Assembly: GCF_003696215.1 (NCBI RefSeq)
Contig: NZ_RFFG01000001.1
Location: forward strand, 164,592 to 228,591
DNA: 64,000 bases
Reading direction: 5' to 3'
Origin: Actinomadura harenae
GTDB lineage: Bacteria > Actinomycetota > Actinomycetes > Streptosporangiales > Streptosporangiaceae
Part shown: positions 7,740-17,080 of the stretch, piece by piece
Layout of the letters: each line of letters starts with the position of its first letter
Position numbering within the stretch: the stretch's first letter is position 1
Program-made: the position numbers and the translations under genes
The notes under the pieces: model-generated
Seen by the model: only the letters and a program-made list of their open reading frames with translations
What the model was told of the DNA's origin: nothing
The model's database searches: none

Positions 7740-10385
7740 ATGGATCTTCAAGGGAAGACCGTGGTGTTGATGGGACGGTTTCACGAGCTGTCCCAGGCCA
7801 CCGCGAAGGCCGGGCTCGAAGCACTGGGCGCGCGGGTATCAGGGTCGGTGTCCGGCAAGACCGATGTCGTCTTCCGCGCGCACGGAGTACGAGGCGTCAA
7901 AGTCGGCAGTGCCAGCACGCGCGGCATTCCGATCTATGACTGGAAAACGCTGCGGATGGTTCTCGAGAAGGCCGCCGGGCCCTCGGCCGAGGACGAGTCC
8001 ACCCCGTCCGACCTGGGAGTCTTCGCGGATCACGCGTCGATCGCGTCGGCCGTCGACGCGGACGCGCTGCTGGACGTCCTCTATGACGCCGACTGGACGT
8101 CCTTCGCCGCCGAGCGGGATCTGCCGCCGCTTCGCGCGCGCCTGTGGAAACTCGAGCAGGACCACGGAATCACCGATGCCCATCATTTCGCCACCAGGCG
8201 GATCCGCGACCTCGCCGACACGCGTTTGCAGCAGCCGTTCGGCCATGTCACCGAAATCGAGTCGTCCGCGGCCAGTCCGTGCGGCCGCTATCTGGCCACC
8301 GGAAGCTGGGTCGGCGACGAATACCACCGCGGCGGTGTGCTGCAAATCTGGGAAACAGCCACCGGACGCTGCGTGAACGTGCTGCACGGCGTCCCGGGAG
8401 GAGTCGGCTGGCCCGACTACGACGGCGCGATCCAGTGGTCGGACGACGGCACCCGCGTCGGGCTCGCCTACAACACCAACCAGGTCGGGGTGTTCGACCC
8501 GTTCGCGGTCGGCACCGGCACCACGTATCCGCTGGCCAGCGCGGACGTGACGGACGGGTCGAGCCGCCCGCCGCACTGGGCGCTGGCACCCGACGGGCGG
8601 AGCGCTTACGTCGCATCCGGGTCCCCGTGCGCGATCAGGGGATGCGTCGTCCCGCTCGAGGCGGGCGACCTGTTCTGGCTGCCGAACTACGCGCCGTCCA
8701 CGCACCCGTATCTGCTCAACGGAACCCTTCCCGACGGGGTCGCGGAGGACGACCTGTCGGTGCTCGGCTGGTCGCCCGACGGCGCCCGCCTGCACGCCTA
8801 CGACGCCCGGACCAAACGGGACCTCGCCATCGACCTGGCCACCAAGGAGGTCACCTGGGCACCCGAGAACGAGGCTGCTTCACACGCCGCGTCCGGCGAA
8901 CTGTCCGGCGCCCTGTCCGGCGACACGTCCGGCGACACGTCCGGCGAGCCGTCCGTGGCGGTGTCCGTGGACGGGACGCGCGTGACCTTCCGCCGTCCCG
9001 GCACCGGGGAGGTCCTGGGCGACTTCACCTTCCTGCGTGAACCACCGTCCGACCCGCTCCTGGAACACCCCTACGCCTTCGAGGGGATCAACTTCGCGCT
9101 GGACGACGGCACGTGGTGCGCGGCCTTCGAGGAAGGCCTGGTCATCGGGCCACCGGACCGCAGGGAGGACCTGGAGGCGGTGCTGGCCTGGTCGGTGGAC
9201 CGGCGTTTCGCCTGGCCGGTGCGGTGGGGCGGGCTGGAGATCGTCCCGGACGTCCGGACCGCCGCCGAACTGCTGAACGAGACGGGCCCCGGCCACTACG
9301 TCCGGGAGATCGTCCAGGAACTCGACGCCGCCGGTACCACCGTCTCTCCCGCCAAGGACGGCATCTGGCCGCCGCCCAACACCGCGACGACGGACGACCT
9401 GTTCGCGGCGGCGAAGGAGGCGGCGTCCGTCCTCGGCGGCAACTGGAACTTCGCCGTGAACGAGGAGCTCCGCGGGGCCGCGCGGCTGCGGGCGCGGCGA
9501 GGAGAGCCCGAGGGCGCCGTCGAGTTGCTCGACGCGATCCCCGACGCGGACCAGCGCGTCATGGCGTCGGCAGAGGTGGCGATGATCCTTGCTCGCGCGG
9601 GACTGCCCGAGCAGGCGCGACCAATTTTCGCCTATGCCGAGGCGCACGCGGAGGCGTCCCTCACCCCGCATGACAGCGTCGACATCACGTCCGCGATGGC
9701 CGGTGCCCATCAGGCGCTGGGCGACCAGGCCGCCGCCGACGCGTGGTTCACACGCGCGCGTGCGGGAATCGCGACGGACTCCAACCCCTGGAACAAGCGA
9801 CTCAGAGTCATCTGGGCGCTCACCGAATGCGGACGCGTCGACGAAGCCCGCGAGCTCTGGGCTCCCGACGAGGTCGGCGACCAGTCATCCCTCGACCGTG
9901 ACACCGAACCCTGGCTGCTCTACCTGGTGGGCACCGGTCGGCTCGACCTGGCCGAGGAGTTCCTCGAAGCCTGGGTCCCGCCCGGCATGGACCGGCCGTC
10001 GAGCCTGATCAGGCCGCTGACCGAGCTCGGACGCCCCGACCTGCTCCGCTCGTGGCTCGACGGCTGCTGGTACATCCCGGACGAGACCTACGAGCGAGCC
10101 CAGGCGGTCGCCGACGGCGCGCCAAGCCGTTCCCTGCCGCCGACACCCACCGAAGCGGACGTCGCGGACCTCACCGAAGCCCACGTCGCATGGCTCAAGA
10201 CACCTCGCGCCCGCCGGAAGATCCCGGTCAGGGACCTCGTCCAGAAGGCCGCTGACCTCGGACATCTCAGCGCCGTCCTCGACCTGCTGGGCGAACTCCC
10301 CACGGACGACTTCAACGACCGCGCGGCGGCCGCCTTCTCCGCCCTGTGGATCGTGAGCACGGGCCACGACCGAGCCCCGTGGTGA
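7740..10385 (+). CDS. Large BRCT-domain protein with propeller-like and helical repeats
   Basis: An 881-residue cytoplasmic protein with no signal peptide. Residues about 1-80 read as a BRCT domain (LQGKTVVLMGRFHELSQATAKAGLEALGARV..GIPIYDWKTL). Residues about 155-520 contain WD40-like strands (GRYLATGSW, IQWSDDGTRVGLAY, LGWSPDGARLHAYD). The remainder is helical and TPR-like, rich in Ala and Glu. BRCT domains usually serve DNA repair or phosphopeptide binding. This combination is not one I recognise, so no function is assigned. Five 12-bp repeats at 8891-8950 add an SGxx linker. Confidence 0.8.
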   Translation: MDLQGKTVVLMGRFHELSQATAKAGLEALGARVSGSVSGKTDVVFRAHGVRGVKVGSASTRGIPIYDWKTLRMVLEKAAGPSAEDESTPSDLGVFADHASIASAVDADALLDVLYDADWTSFAAERDLPPLRARLWKLEQDHGITDAHHFATRRIRDLADTRLQQPFGHVTEIESSAASPCGRYLATGSWVGDEYHRGGVLQIWETATGRCVNVLHGVPGGVGWPDYDGAIQWSDDGTRVGLAYNTNQVGVFDPFAVGTGTTYPLASADVTDGSSRPPHWALAPDGRSAYVASGSPCAIRGCVVPLEAGDLFWLPNYAPSTHPYLLNGTLPDGVAEDDLSVLGWSPDGARLHAYDARTKRDLAIDLATKEVTWAPENEAASHAASGELSGALSGDTSGDTSGEPSVAVSVDGTRVTFRRPGTGEVLGDFTFLREPPSDPLLEHPYAFEGINFALDDGTWCAAFEEGLVIGPPDRREDLEAVLAWSVDRRFAWPVRWGGLEIVPDVRTAAELLNETGPGHYVREIVQELDAAGTTVSPAKDGIWPPPNTATTDDLFAAAKEAASVLGGNWNFAVNEELRGAARLRARRGEPEGAVELLDAIPDADQRVMASAEVAMILARAGLPEQARPIFAYAEAHAEASLTPHDSVDITSAMAGAHQALGDQAAADAWFTRARAGIATDSNPWNKRLRVIWALTECGRVDEARELWAPDEVGDQSSLDRDTEPWLLYLVGTGRLDLAEEFLEAWVPPGMDRPSSLIRPLTELGRPDLLRSWLDGCWYIPDETYERAQAVADGAPSRSLPPTPTEADVADLTEAHVAWLKTPRARRKIPVRDLVQKAADLGHLSAVLDLLGELPTDDFNDRAAAAFSALWIVSTGHDRAPW
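8891..8950 (+). repeat. Five tandem 12-bp units inside the BRCT protein gene
   Basis: Units begin GTCCGGCG and encode SGEL, SGAL, SGDT, SGDT and SGEP. The array is in frame, so copy-number change would lengthen a linker without a frameshift. Confidence 0.8.
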
Positions 10386-10471
10386 CAAGTTCCTTCCTCT
10401 CAGTGAACAAGCGGTGACCGTCGGAGACATGCGACAGAATGCTGCCCGGCTCCCCCTGACAAGAGGACGAC

Positions 10472-10828
10472 ATGGCGGACGAAGAGACCATCACCGACAC
10501 CGAAGCGGCGGCTGACGGCCAGGCTGGCGCGGGCGCCCAGGCAGGCACGGGCGGCCAGGCAGGCGCCGACGGCCAGGCAGGCGCGGGCGGCCCCGACTCC
10601 CTGCTGGGGCAGGCCGAGGCGACGTTCAAGGCCCTCGACAGCGACGCGGACGGCTTCGTCACCCGCGACGAGCTGCGGACGTCCTACAAGAACTTCGGCC
10701 TGGACCTCCCCGAGGCGGCCCTGGACCACCTCATGAGCGCCGACACCGACGGCGACGGCCGCATCGACCTCGAAGAATGGCTGCGTTCGGTCGACCAGGC
10801 CGCCCCGGTCCCGTCGGCGACCGACTGA
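10472..10828 (+). CDS. EF-hand calcium-binding protein
   Basis: 118 residues with two EF-hand loops, DSDADGFVTRDE and DTDGDGRIDLEE, each with acidic ligands at positions 1, 3, 5 and 12. It should bind calcium in the cytoplasm, like actinobacterial calerythrin/CabB-type buffers or sensors. The N-terminal 40 residues are a Gly/Ala/Gln tail made by four 18-bp tandem repeats (10517-10588). AGAGGACG precedes the ATG. A strong terminator follows at 10849, so the gene is probably monocistronic. Confidence 0.88.
   Translation: MADEETITDTEAAADGQAGAGAQAGTGGQAGADGQAGAGGPDSLLGQAEATFKALDSDADGFVTRDELRTSYKNFGLDLPEAALDHLMSADTDGDGRIDLEEWLRSVDQAAPVPSATD
10517..10588 (+). repeat. Four tandem 18-bp units in the EF-hand gene
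   Basis: Units of the type GGCCAGGCAGGCGCGGGC encode GQAGAG, AQAGTG, GQAGAD and GQAGAG, forming a flexible N-terminal tail. Confidence 0.8.
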
Positions 10829-10848
10829 CGGAGGCGACAGGCACACCC

Positions 10849-10877
10849 AGGGCGGCGTCCACCGGACGCCGCCCTTT
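10849..10877 (+). terminator. Intrinsic terminator after the EF-hand gene
   Basis: Perfect 12-bp stem AGGGCGGCGTCC / GGACGCCGCCCT with a 3-nt loop, followed by TTCTC. Confidence 0.8.
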
Positions 10878-10945
10878 CTCACGTCCTCGCCAGACGAGAT
10901 CGAGTGGCGCGGCGGGCGCGCTCGGGGCCGCCGCACCTCCATGCG

Positions 10946-10967
10946 TGCAACTTGTATACAAGTCGCA
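10946..10967. promoter_or_regulatory. Palindromic GntR-type operator upstream of the MFS gene
   Basis: ACTTGTATACAAGT (10950-10963) is a perfect palindrome, extended to 22 bp (TGCa...cGCA) with a single mismatched pair. TTGTATACAA-like sites are typical of GntR/FCD regulators. It ends 6 bp before the proposed start of an MFS gene that is followed immediately by a GntR/FCD gene, so autoregulation of the pair is likely. Confidence 0.7.
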
Positions 10968-10973
10968 TACTCT

Positions 10974-12284
10974 ATGGATGCAAGTCCCCCGGAACGAGAG
11001 ATTCCCGCCGCCATGCCCGAGATCGCCCCATCCCGTACCGCCGCGTCCGCCTGGCGGCCCGTCGCCGCCGCGATGTTCTGCTGCGGCTGGGCGGGCAACC
11101 AGTTCACGCCCCTGCTGGTCATGTACCGGCGGCTGGGCGGGTACTCGCCGCTCACCGTGGACGCGATGCTCGGCGCCTACGTCCTCGGCCTGGTCCCCGG
11201 GCTCCTGGTCGGCGGCCCGGCCTCGGACCGTTATGGCCGCAGGCCGCTGATGCTCGCCGGGACGGCCCTGTCGGCGATCGCGTGCGCGGTCCTCGCGGCC
11301 GGTCCCCTGGGCGTCGGCCCGATCTTCCTGGGCAGGATGCTGACCGGTGTGGCGGTCGGCGTCGCGATGGCGGTCGGGACGAGCTGGGTCAAGGAGCTCT
11401 CCGGGGCGCCCTTCGATCCGGACGCGTCGCCGGGCGCGGGCGCGCGGCGCGCCTCCCTGGCGCTCACGGCCGGGTTCGGCATGGGCGCGGGTGTCGCGGG
11501 CCTCCTCGCCCAGTGGGCTCCGTGGCCCATGGTGCTCCCCTACCTGCCGCCCATCGTCCTCTCCCTCGCGGTGCTGATGCTGTTGCCGAAGGTCCCGCAA
11601 CTGTCGCCCGGCCGAATTGAAGGGCCGCTCTGGCGTGACCTGCGCGTCCCGGCCGCGGGGCACCGGCGCTTCGTCAAGGTCGTGCTCCCCACGGCCCCCT
11701 GGGTCTTCGGCGCGGCCGGTATCGCCTACGCCATCACCCCTCAGCTCGAAGCCGACCGCATGGGCACCTGGCAGCTCGTCTACGCGACGGCGCTGACCGT
11801 CCTCACGCTGGGGACGGGTGTGGCGGTGCAGCCCATCGCCAAGCGTCTCGACTCGCTTTCCACAGCGCGGGGCGCGATGGCTTCCCTGGGTCTTGTCGGT
11901 CTGGGCGCGCTCATGGCCGCGCTTAACGCAGGGCCCCGTTCGCCGTGGGCGGGGCTGGCCGTGGCGGTCGTCCTAGGTGCGGGCTACAGCATCGGGCTCG
12001 TGAACGGGCTCCTGGAGATCCAGCGCATCGCCACAGGACGAGACCTGGCCGGACTCACAGGCGTCTTCTACGCCCTCGCCTACACGGGCTTCCTCCTGCC
12101 CGCCACGCTGGCACTTCTTTCTTCTACCGTCTCCTACACGGTTCTCCTTCTCCTGGTGACGGCCGTCGTGCTCGCCTGCCTGGCCGTCGTGGCGACCAAC
12201 TCGCGCCGCCATCTCCCCAAGGCCGCGTTCGCGGGTGCCCCCCAGGGCACGCGGGCCATGGACCGGGCAGACGCGCAGGCATGA
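10974..12284 (+). CDS. MFS transporter
   Basis: About 436 residues with 12 predicted membrane segments and the MFS signature GPASDRYGRRPLMLAGTAL between segments 2 and 3. ATG 10974 is followed by a second in-frame ATG at 11013. Neither has a convincing ribosome site, so a leaderless transcript starting near 10974 is possible. The stop codon overlaps an ATG at 12281 (ATGA), hinting at translational coupling with the GntR gene. The palindromic site just upstream suggests control by that regulator. Substrate unknown. Confidence 0.82.
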   Translation: MDASPPEREIPAAMPEIAPSRTAASAWRPVAAAMFCCGWAGNQFTPLLVMYRRLGGYSPLTVDAMLGAYVLGLVPGLLVGGPASDRYGRRPLMLAGTALSAIACAVLAAGPLGVGPIFLGRMLTGVAVGVAMAVGTSWVKELSGAPFDPDASPGAGARRASLALTAGFGMGAGVAGLLAQWAPWPMVLPYLPPIVLSLAVLMLLPKVPQLSPGRIEGPLWRDLRVPAAGHRRFVKVVLPTAPWVFGAAGIAYAITPQLEADRMGTWQLVYATALTVLTLGTGVAVQPIAKRLDSLSTARGAMASLGLVGLGALMAALNAGPRSPWAGLAVAVVLGAGYSIGLVNGLLEIQRIATGRDLAGLTGVFYALAYTGFLLPATLALLSSTVSYTVLLLLVTAVVLACLAVVATNSRRHLPKAAFAGAPQGTRAMDRADAQA

Positions 12285-12388
12285 GCCAGGGCCATGCAGG
12301 CACACGCCATAGCCAGAAGGACGTGCGCACGCGCCCCCAGAACGGCCGGACGCCGAAAGCGACGCGCGATCTGCGGGACGATGACGCC

Positions 12389-13054
12389 ATGACCATGCGC
12401 ACCCCCGCCGCCGAACGCGCGTACTCGCACGTGAGGCGAAGCCTCCTGGACGGCACGCATCCGGGCGGCACGCTGTTGTCCGAGGGCGCGCTGGCCGACC
12501 AGCTGGACATCTCCAGGACGCCGGTGCGCGAGGCGCTGCACCGGCTGGAAGCCGAGGGGTTCCTCCGGCTCTACCCGAAGCGCGGCTGGCTGGTCGTCCC
12601 CGTGACCTTGGCCGAGGGCCGGGAGACGATGGAGGCCCGCCTGCTCCTGGAGCTCTACGCGCTCGACCGCGTCGCCGCCATGGGCCCGGACGAGCTCCGG
12701 GAACTGGGACGCGGGCTCGCCCCGGACGCCGACCCCAGCCGTCCCGTCCGGGACGACGACTTCGTCGACATGGGCGCGTCCTTCCACAACCGGCTCCTGG
12801 CGGCGGCCGGGAACTCCGTCGTCCAGGACATGTACGCGCGCCTGTGGAACAAGCAGCTCCGGCTGACGGCGGGCTCCGTCGCCGACCCGGACAACGCGGC
12901 CGAGGACGTCACCGAGCACGGCCAGATCGCGGCCGCGCTCCGCGACGCCGACGCACCGCGCGCGCGAAGACTGCTCCAGGAGCACGCCGGCGGGATCCTC
13001 CGGCGGCTGGGCCTCGGCGGGCAGGACATCCGCCTGCCTCCCCCCGCGAACTGA
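12389..13054 (+). CDS. GntR-family regulator, FCD domain
   Basis: 221 residues. An N-terminal winged helix (AYSHVRRSLLDGTHPGGTLLSEGALADQLDISRTPVREALHRLEAEGFL) is followed by a helical FCD ligand domain with a metal-site-like pattern (D..N around DMGASFHNRLL, then H in VTEHGQIAAAL). ATG 12389 starts just before the first helix. An in-frame ATG at 12281 overlaps the MFS stop and would add 36 basic residues, so coupled translation cannot be excluded. It probably binds the 10946-10967 palindrome and controls the adjoining MFS pump. Confidence 0.85.
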   Translation: MTMRTPAAERAYSHVRRSLLDGTHPGGTLLSEGALADQLDISRTPVREALHRLEAEGFLRLYPKRGWLVVPVTLAEGRETMEARLLLELYALDRVAAMGPDELRELGRGLAPDADPSRPVRDDDFVDMGASFHNRLLAAAGNSVVQDMYARLWNKQLRLTAGSVADPDNAAEDVTEHGQIAAALRDADAPRARRLLQEHAGGILRRLGLGGQDIRLPPPAN

Positions 13055-13198
13055 CCCGTCCCCCTCGTCTCCCCTGCTCAGCCGTCCCGACCGCGGAGTT
13101 GTCCACAACTCCGAGCGGACGGCGCGGTGCTGCGGGCGTCCGTGCCACCCTGGTGCGGACGCCTTCGACCCCCGAGGGCACCGGAGAGATGGGTCGGG

Positions 13199-14083
13199 AT
13201 GGACTTCAGAGACGACGCGGAGCTCGACGCCTCCCAGGTCGAGGACGCGCGCGGCGGCGGCGGTGGCATGCCGGGCGGCATGATCATCGGCGGTGGCGCC
13301 GTCGGCGTCATCGTCACGGTCGTCGCGCTGGTGTTCGGCCTCGACCTCACCGGCGGCTCCGGGTCCGGCTCCCACCCGAGCGGCGGCCAGGGCCGGATCG
13401 GCTCCGGCACGAACCTGTCGGCCAAGTGCCGCACGGGCGCGGACGCCGACCAGTCCGCCGACTGCCGCATCGTCGGCACCGTCAACAGCGTCCAGAAGTA
13501 CTGGTCGGGAGAGTTCGCCGACCAGGGCCGGCGCTACTCACCGGCCAAGACGCGGCTGTTCAGCGACGCCACCCAGACCGGCTGCGGCAGCGCCACCTCC
13601 CAGGTCGGCCCGTTCTACTGCCCGGCCGACCACCGCGTCTACCTCGACCTGTCCTTCTTCGACGACCTCCAGCGCGACTTCGGCGCGAAGGGCGGCCCGT
13701 TCGCTCAGGCGTACGTGGTCGGCCACGAGTACGGCCACCACATCCAGAACCTGCTCGGCACGATGAGCAAGGTCAAGGCGAACGCCAAGGGCGCGACGGG
13801 CGGCTCCGTCCGCCTCGAGCTCCAGGCCGACTGCTACGCGGGCACCTGGGCCAACCACGCCGTCTCCACGGGCTTCCTGACCCGCCTCACCCGCGACGAC
13901 ATCAACGAGGCCCTCGACGCCGCCGGAGCCGTCGGCGACGACCGCATCCAGCAGCGTGCAAGGGGACGCGTCGACCCCGAGGGCTTCACCCACGGAACCG
14001 CCGCCCAGCGTCAGCGGTGGTTCTCGACCGGCTACCAGACAGGAGATCCCCGCCGATGCGACACCTTCTCCGGCTCCCTCTGA
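13199..14083 (+). CDS. Neutral zinc metallopeptidase (YpfJ family), membrane-anchored
   Basis: 294 residues of the putative neutral zinc metallopeptidase family. A Gly-rich N-terminus with one transmembrane segment (about 28-50) precedes the extracytoplasmic catalytic domain. The zinc motif is HEYGHHIQ, followed by the conserved ELQADCYAGTWANHA with the third ligand region. C-terminal WFSTGYQTGDPRRCDTF is typical of the family. The GGAGAG ribosome site lies about 11 nt before ATG 13199. Physiological substrate is unknown. Confidence 0.85.
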   Translation: MDFRDDAELDASQVEDARGGGGGMPGGMIIGGGAVGVIVTVVALVFGLDLTGGSGSGSHPSGGQGRIGSGTNLSAKCRTGADADQSADCRIVGTVNSVQKYWSGEFADQGRRYSPAKTRLFSDATQTGCGSATSQVGPFYCPADHRVYLDLSFFDDLQRDFGAKGGPFAQAYVVGHEYGHHIQNLLGTMSKVKANAKGATGGSVRLELQADCYAGTWANHAVSTGFLTRLTRDDINEALDAAGAVGDDRIQQRARGRVDPEGFTHGTAAQRQRWFSTGYQTGDPRRCDTFSGSL

Positions 14084-14303
14084 GCCGCCCCGCCACCCCC
14101 CGGGGGACGCCCATGACCACGCCCCGCGAGATCGGCCTCCGCCACCCGGCGTCCTCCGCCTCCTCCGCGTCCGCGCAGGCCACAGCCGAATACGCCACAT
14201 CTGCCGGATACAGGGGCGTCACACCCCCGCTCCGATCCGACACCGGCCGGGCCCCGGCGGCGAGCATGCCGTCCACGGCTCCCGAGACCGTAGACTCGAA
14301 ACC

Positions 14304-14621
14304 GTGATCTTCAAGGCGGTCGGCAACGGAAAGCCCTACCCGGAGCACGGCCTGTCCTCTGGCGACTGGGCCAGGATCCCGCCGCGCCAGGTCCGGCTCG
14401 ACCAGCTCATCAGCACCAAGCGCGAGCTCGACCTGCAGTCCCTCCTCGCGAAGGACTCCACCTTCTACGGCGACCTGTTCCCGCACGTCGTCCTGTGGAA
14501 GGGCGATCTCTACCTCGAGGACGGCCTGCACCGGGCCCTCCGCGCCGCCCTCCAGCAGCGCCTCGTCCTGCACGCCCGGATCCTCGACCTGGACGTCGTG
14601 GACCTGGGCACCCCCACCTGA
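14304..14621 (+). CDS. Conserved small protein, ParB/Srx-like fold possible
   Basis: 105 residues starting at GTG 14304. The segment LEDGLHRALRAALQQRL resembles the D-G-x-H-R motif of ParB/sulfiredoxin-like domains, preceded by VRLDQLISTKRELD, a typical lead-in strand. This suggests, but does not prove, a nucleotide-binding fold. It stands alone, with no partner gene adjacent in an operon. Conserved-looking proteins of this type occur in actinomycetes without assigned function. Confidence 0.62.
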   Translation: MIFKAVGNGKPYPEHGLSSGDWARIPPRQVRLDQLISTKRELDLQSLLAKDSTFYGDLFPHVVLWKGDLYLEDGLHRALRAALQQRLVLHARILDLDVVDLGTPT

Positions 14622-14871
14622 TCCCACCGGCACCATCGCCGGGAAGCCATCCGTCTCCCGGACGCCCCGGCGCCCCCGCACAGTCTCGGCAGCCGCGTGC
14701 AGCCCAGGCCGGACCTCGGGGGCCGAACCTCGCCGTCCCCCGAACGGCTGCCCGTCGCCCGAAGACACCTCACGCACACTCCACGAGGCGATATCCCGAA
14801 CCGGACCTTGAACACGTCCTGAGACCGGCGCAGGCTGAGGATGAACACGCTTCGGGGCCGGGGGACGAGCC

Positions 14872-15252
14872 ATGACGAAGACCGGGAAGAAACGGCGCGA
14901 CTGGGTACCCGGCCGAAACCTCGCAGTGTCGGCGCTGGCCTGGCAGGCGGCCCGCCCGGTCCTGGCCCGCCGCTCCCGGTCCTGGTGGTCGGTCCCGCTG
15001 CGCATCCTGATGGCGGGCCAAGGACGCACACCTTTCAACAGCAACGCCCTGCCCCCGACCGCCCACTCCTACACCCAGGAGACCAGCGATGACCGGCTCT
15101 CCGACTACGCGGTGGCCGTGGACGACGCGTCCGAACGCCTGACCAGGTCAGAAATCGACCACCTCCGCGCCACCGGAGAACTCCCCCAGTGGTTCTACGA
15201 CGACGTCGAAGAGCTCTACCAGGCCTGGCGCCGCACCAAACGAGGCCGCTGA
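14872..15252 (+). CDS. Hypothetical protein
   Basis: 126 residues, basic N-terminus (MTKTGKKRRDW) and an acidic C-terminal half (ERLTRSEIDHLRATGELPQWFYDDVEELYQAW). No recognised domain. GGGGGACGAG lies just before the ATG. It is convergent with the CynX-type transporter gene, the two stops being 13 bp apart. Existence is moderately supported by reading-frame length and composition; function unknown. Confidence 0.5.
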   Translation: MTKTGKKRRDWVPGRNLAVSALAWQAARPVLARRSRSWWSVPLRILMAGQGRTPFNSNALPPTAHSYTQETSDDRLSDYAVAVDDASERLTRSEIDHLRATGELPQWFYDDVEELYQAWRRTKRGR

Positions 15253-15265
15253 CCCCGCGCCCGGG

Positions 15266-16570
15266 TCAGCGGGCGCGAGCGGGCTCCGGAACCGGCAGGG
15301 CGGCCTCGGACTCGATCAGCTGCTCCAGCTCGGACTCGGCGGTCGTCATGCTCGGACGCACGAACCCCGGCCGGGACGCCATGACACCGAGGATCACCTC
15401 GGGCACGATCAGGACGAACAGCAGCCCGAGCGACACCGTCCAGCCCCCGGTCAGGTCATGCAGCAGACCGACGGCCAGCGGCCCCACACCGGCGAGCAGA
15501 TATCCCGCGGTCTGCGCCATCCCGGACAGCCGCGCGGCGACCATCGGGCTCGGCGACCGCAGGTTGAGCAGGGTGAACGCCAGCGGGAACGCGCTGCCCG
15601 TCCCGAGCCCGAGGAAGCCCACCCACAGCCATCCGGCGGACGGCGCGACGAGCAGACCGCCGATGCCCAGGACCATCGTCGCGGCGACCGCGATCACCAG
15701 GGCGCCCTGACGGCGCATCCGCGCCGCGGTGACCGGGGTCGCGAAGCCCAGCGGAATGCCGATCAGCATCATCACCGAGACCATCGCCCCGGCCTCCCCC
15801 GCCGCGAACCCGTGGTCCCGCATGATCTGCGGCAGCCACGACATCAGGACGTAGAACATCAGCGACGCCAGCCCCATGAAGCCCGCCACGGACCAGGCCA
15901 GCGGCGACCGCAGCAGCGAGCCCTCCACACCGGCGGGACGTGCCGCGTCGGACTCCTCGGCGGGCGCGGACCGCCGGTCACGGCGCGAACGAAGCGCCAG
16001 CGGCCCCCAGGCCAGGGCTCCGATCAGCGACGGAACGGCCCACACGGCGAGCGCCATCCGCCACCCGCCCGCGTTGTCCAGCGGCACGGCCAGCCCCGCG
16101 GCGATCGCGCCGCTGCCCGCCATCAGCATCATCATGAGCCCGGTCAGCGACCCCACCCGGCTCGGGAACGCGCTCTTGATCACCGCGGGCATCAGCACGT
16201 TGCCCATCGCGATGCCCGCCCCCGCGAGCACCGTCCCCCCGAACAACGCCACCTGCGCGGGAACGACCCGCAGCACGATCCCGGCCGTGATCAGGGAGAG
16301 CGCCACGGTGATCGCGGCCTCGGGCCCGACACGCCGCGCCAGCACGGGAGCGATCGAGGCGAACACCCCGAGGCACAGCACGGGCAGCGTCGTCAGCACA
16401 CTGACCTCGACGCCGCTCAGCCCCAACGACCCCTGCAGGTCGCTGAGCACCGGCGCCACACCGGTGATCGCGGCCCGCAGGTTGACGGTCAGCAGAATGA
16501 GTCCGGCAAGAGTCCAGAGAGTCGTCAGCCGAGAAATGGCCGGGGCAGTGGTCGAAGCCTTGGTGTTCAT
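15266..16570 (-). CDS. CynX/NimT-family MFS transporter
   Basis: 434 residues with about 12 membrane segments. The start LTVNLRAAITGVAPVLSDLQ with LSGVEVSVLTTLPVLCLG is characteristic of the CynX/NimT (cyanate / 2-nitroimidazole transporter) family. GAAGGATC precedes ATG 16570. A FadR-type regulator lies 510 bp upstream on the same strand and may control it, though the gap makes this uncertain. Substrate cannot be read from sequence. Confidence 0.86.
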   Translation of the reverse strand: MNTKASTTAPAISRLTTLWTLAGLILLTVNLRAAITGVAPVLSDLQGSLGLSGVEVSVLTTLPVLCLGVFASIAPVLARRVGPEAAITVALSLITAGIVLRVVPAQVALFGGTVLAGAGIAMGNVLMPAVIKSAFPSRVGSLTGLMMMLMAGSGAIAAGLAVPLDNAGGWRMALAVWAVPSLIGALAWGPLALRSRRDRRSAPAEESDAARPAGVEGSLLRSPLAWSVAGFMGLASLMFYVLMSWLPQIMRDHGFAAGEAGAMVSVMMLIGIPLGFATPVTAARMRRQGALVIAVAATMVLGIGGLLVAPSAGWLWVGFLGLGTGSAFPLAFTLLNLRSPSPMVAARLSGMAQTAGYLLAGVGPLAVGLLHDLTGGWTVSLGLLFVLIVPEVILGVMASRPGFVRPSMTTAESELEQLIESEAALPVPEPARAR

Positions 16571-17080
16571 GATCCTTCGGTCCCGGGCGCCGCCTGAGCA
16601 GCACCATCGTCGTGAATGTTCTGTCCGGTGAATCTCGGCCCGCGGCCAGGAAGCCGAAGCGCCGTGCGAGCCTGACCAGTGCGCCGTGCACACCGGGCCG
16701 CCACGTACCGCTGACCCCAGAGCGAATCCGCACCGCGCTGTGCTGGGCACCACTCACTGCAAAGCCGCGCGGAACCTGTTCAGGAGCCTGCGCCCCACCA
16801 GACGCACCGCACGAGCCCCCCTCGACCAAGCACCGGTGAGGGCAGGCCCGAACACTCGAACCCGGTGCGCACCGCTAGGTCATCCAGCTCAAGGACTCGT
16901 CCACGCACCCGGTCTCCACTGCCGATGCAGCTTCACCTACCGGCGCGGCACCTGTACTGAGCTGGAATGAACGCAGCCAAGGGGACGGCGCAGAATCGCA
17001 CGCCTCACCCAAAAGCGAGCACGGTTCCAGCCCCGGAACGCATCACGGCCGCCGCGAATCGTCGCGGGCCCAGATCAAGC
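16571..17080. other. 510-bp gap without a supported gene
   Basis: Overlapping short frames on both strands have no coherent protein features. It must contain the promoter of the CynX-type gene. No clear hairpin or operator was recognised. Confidence 0.5.
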
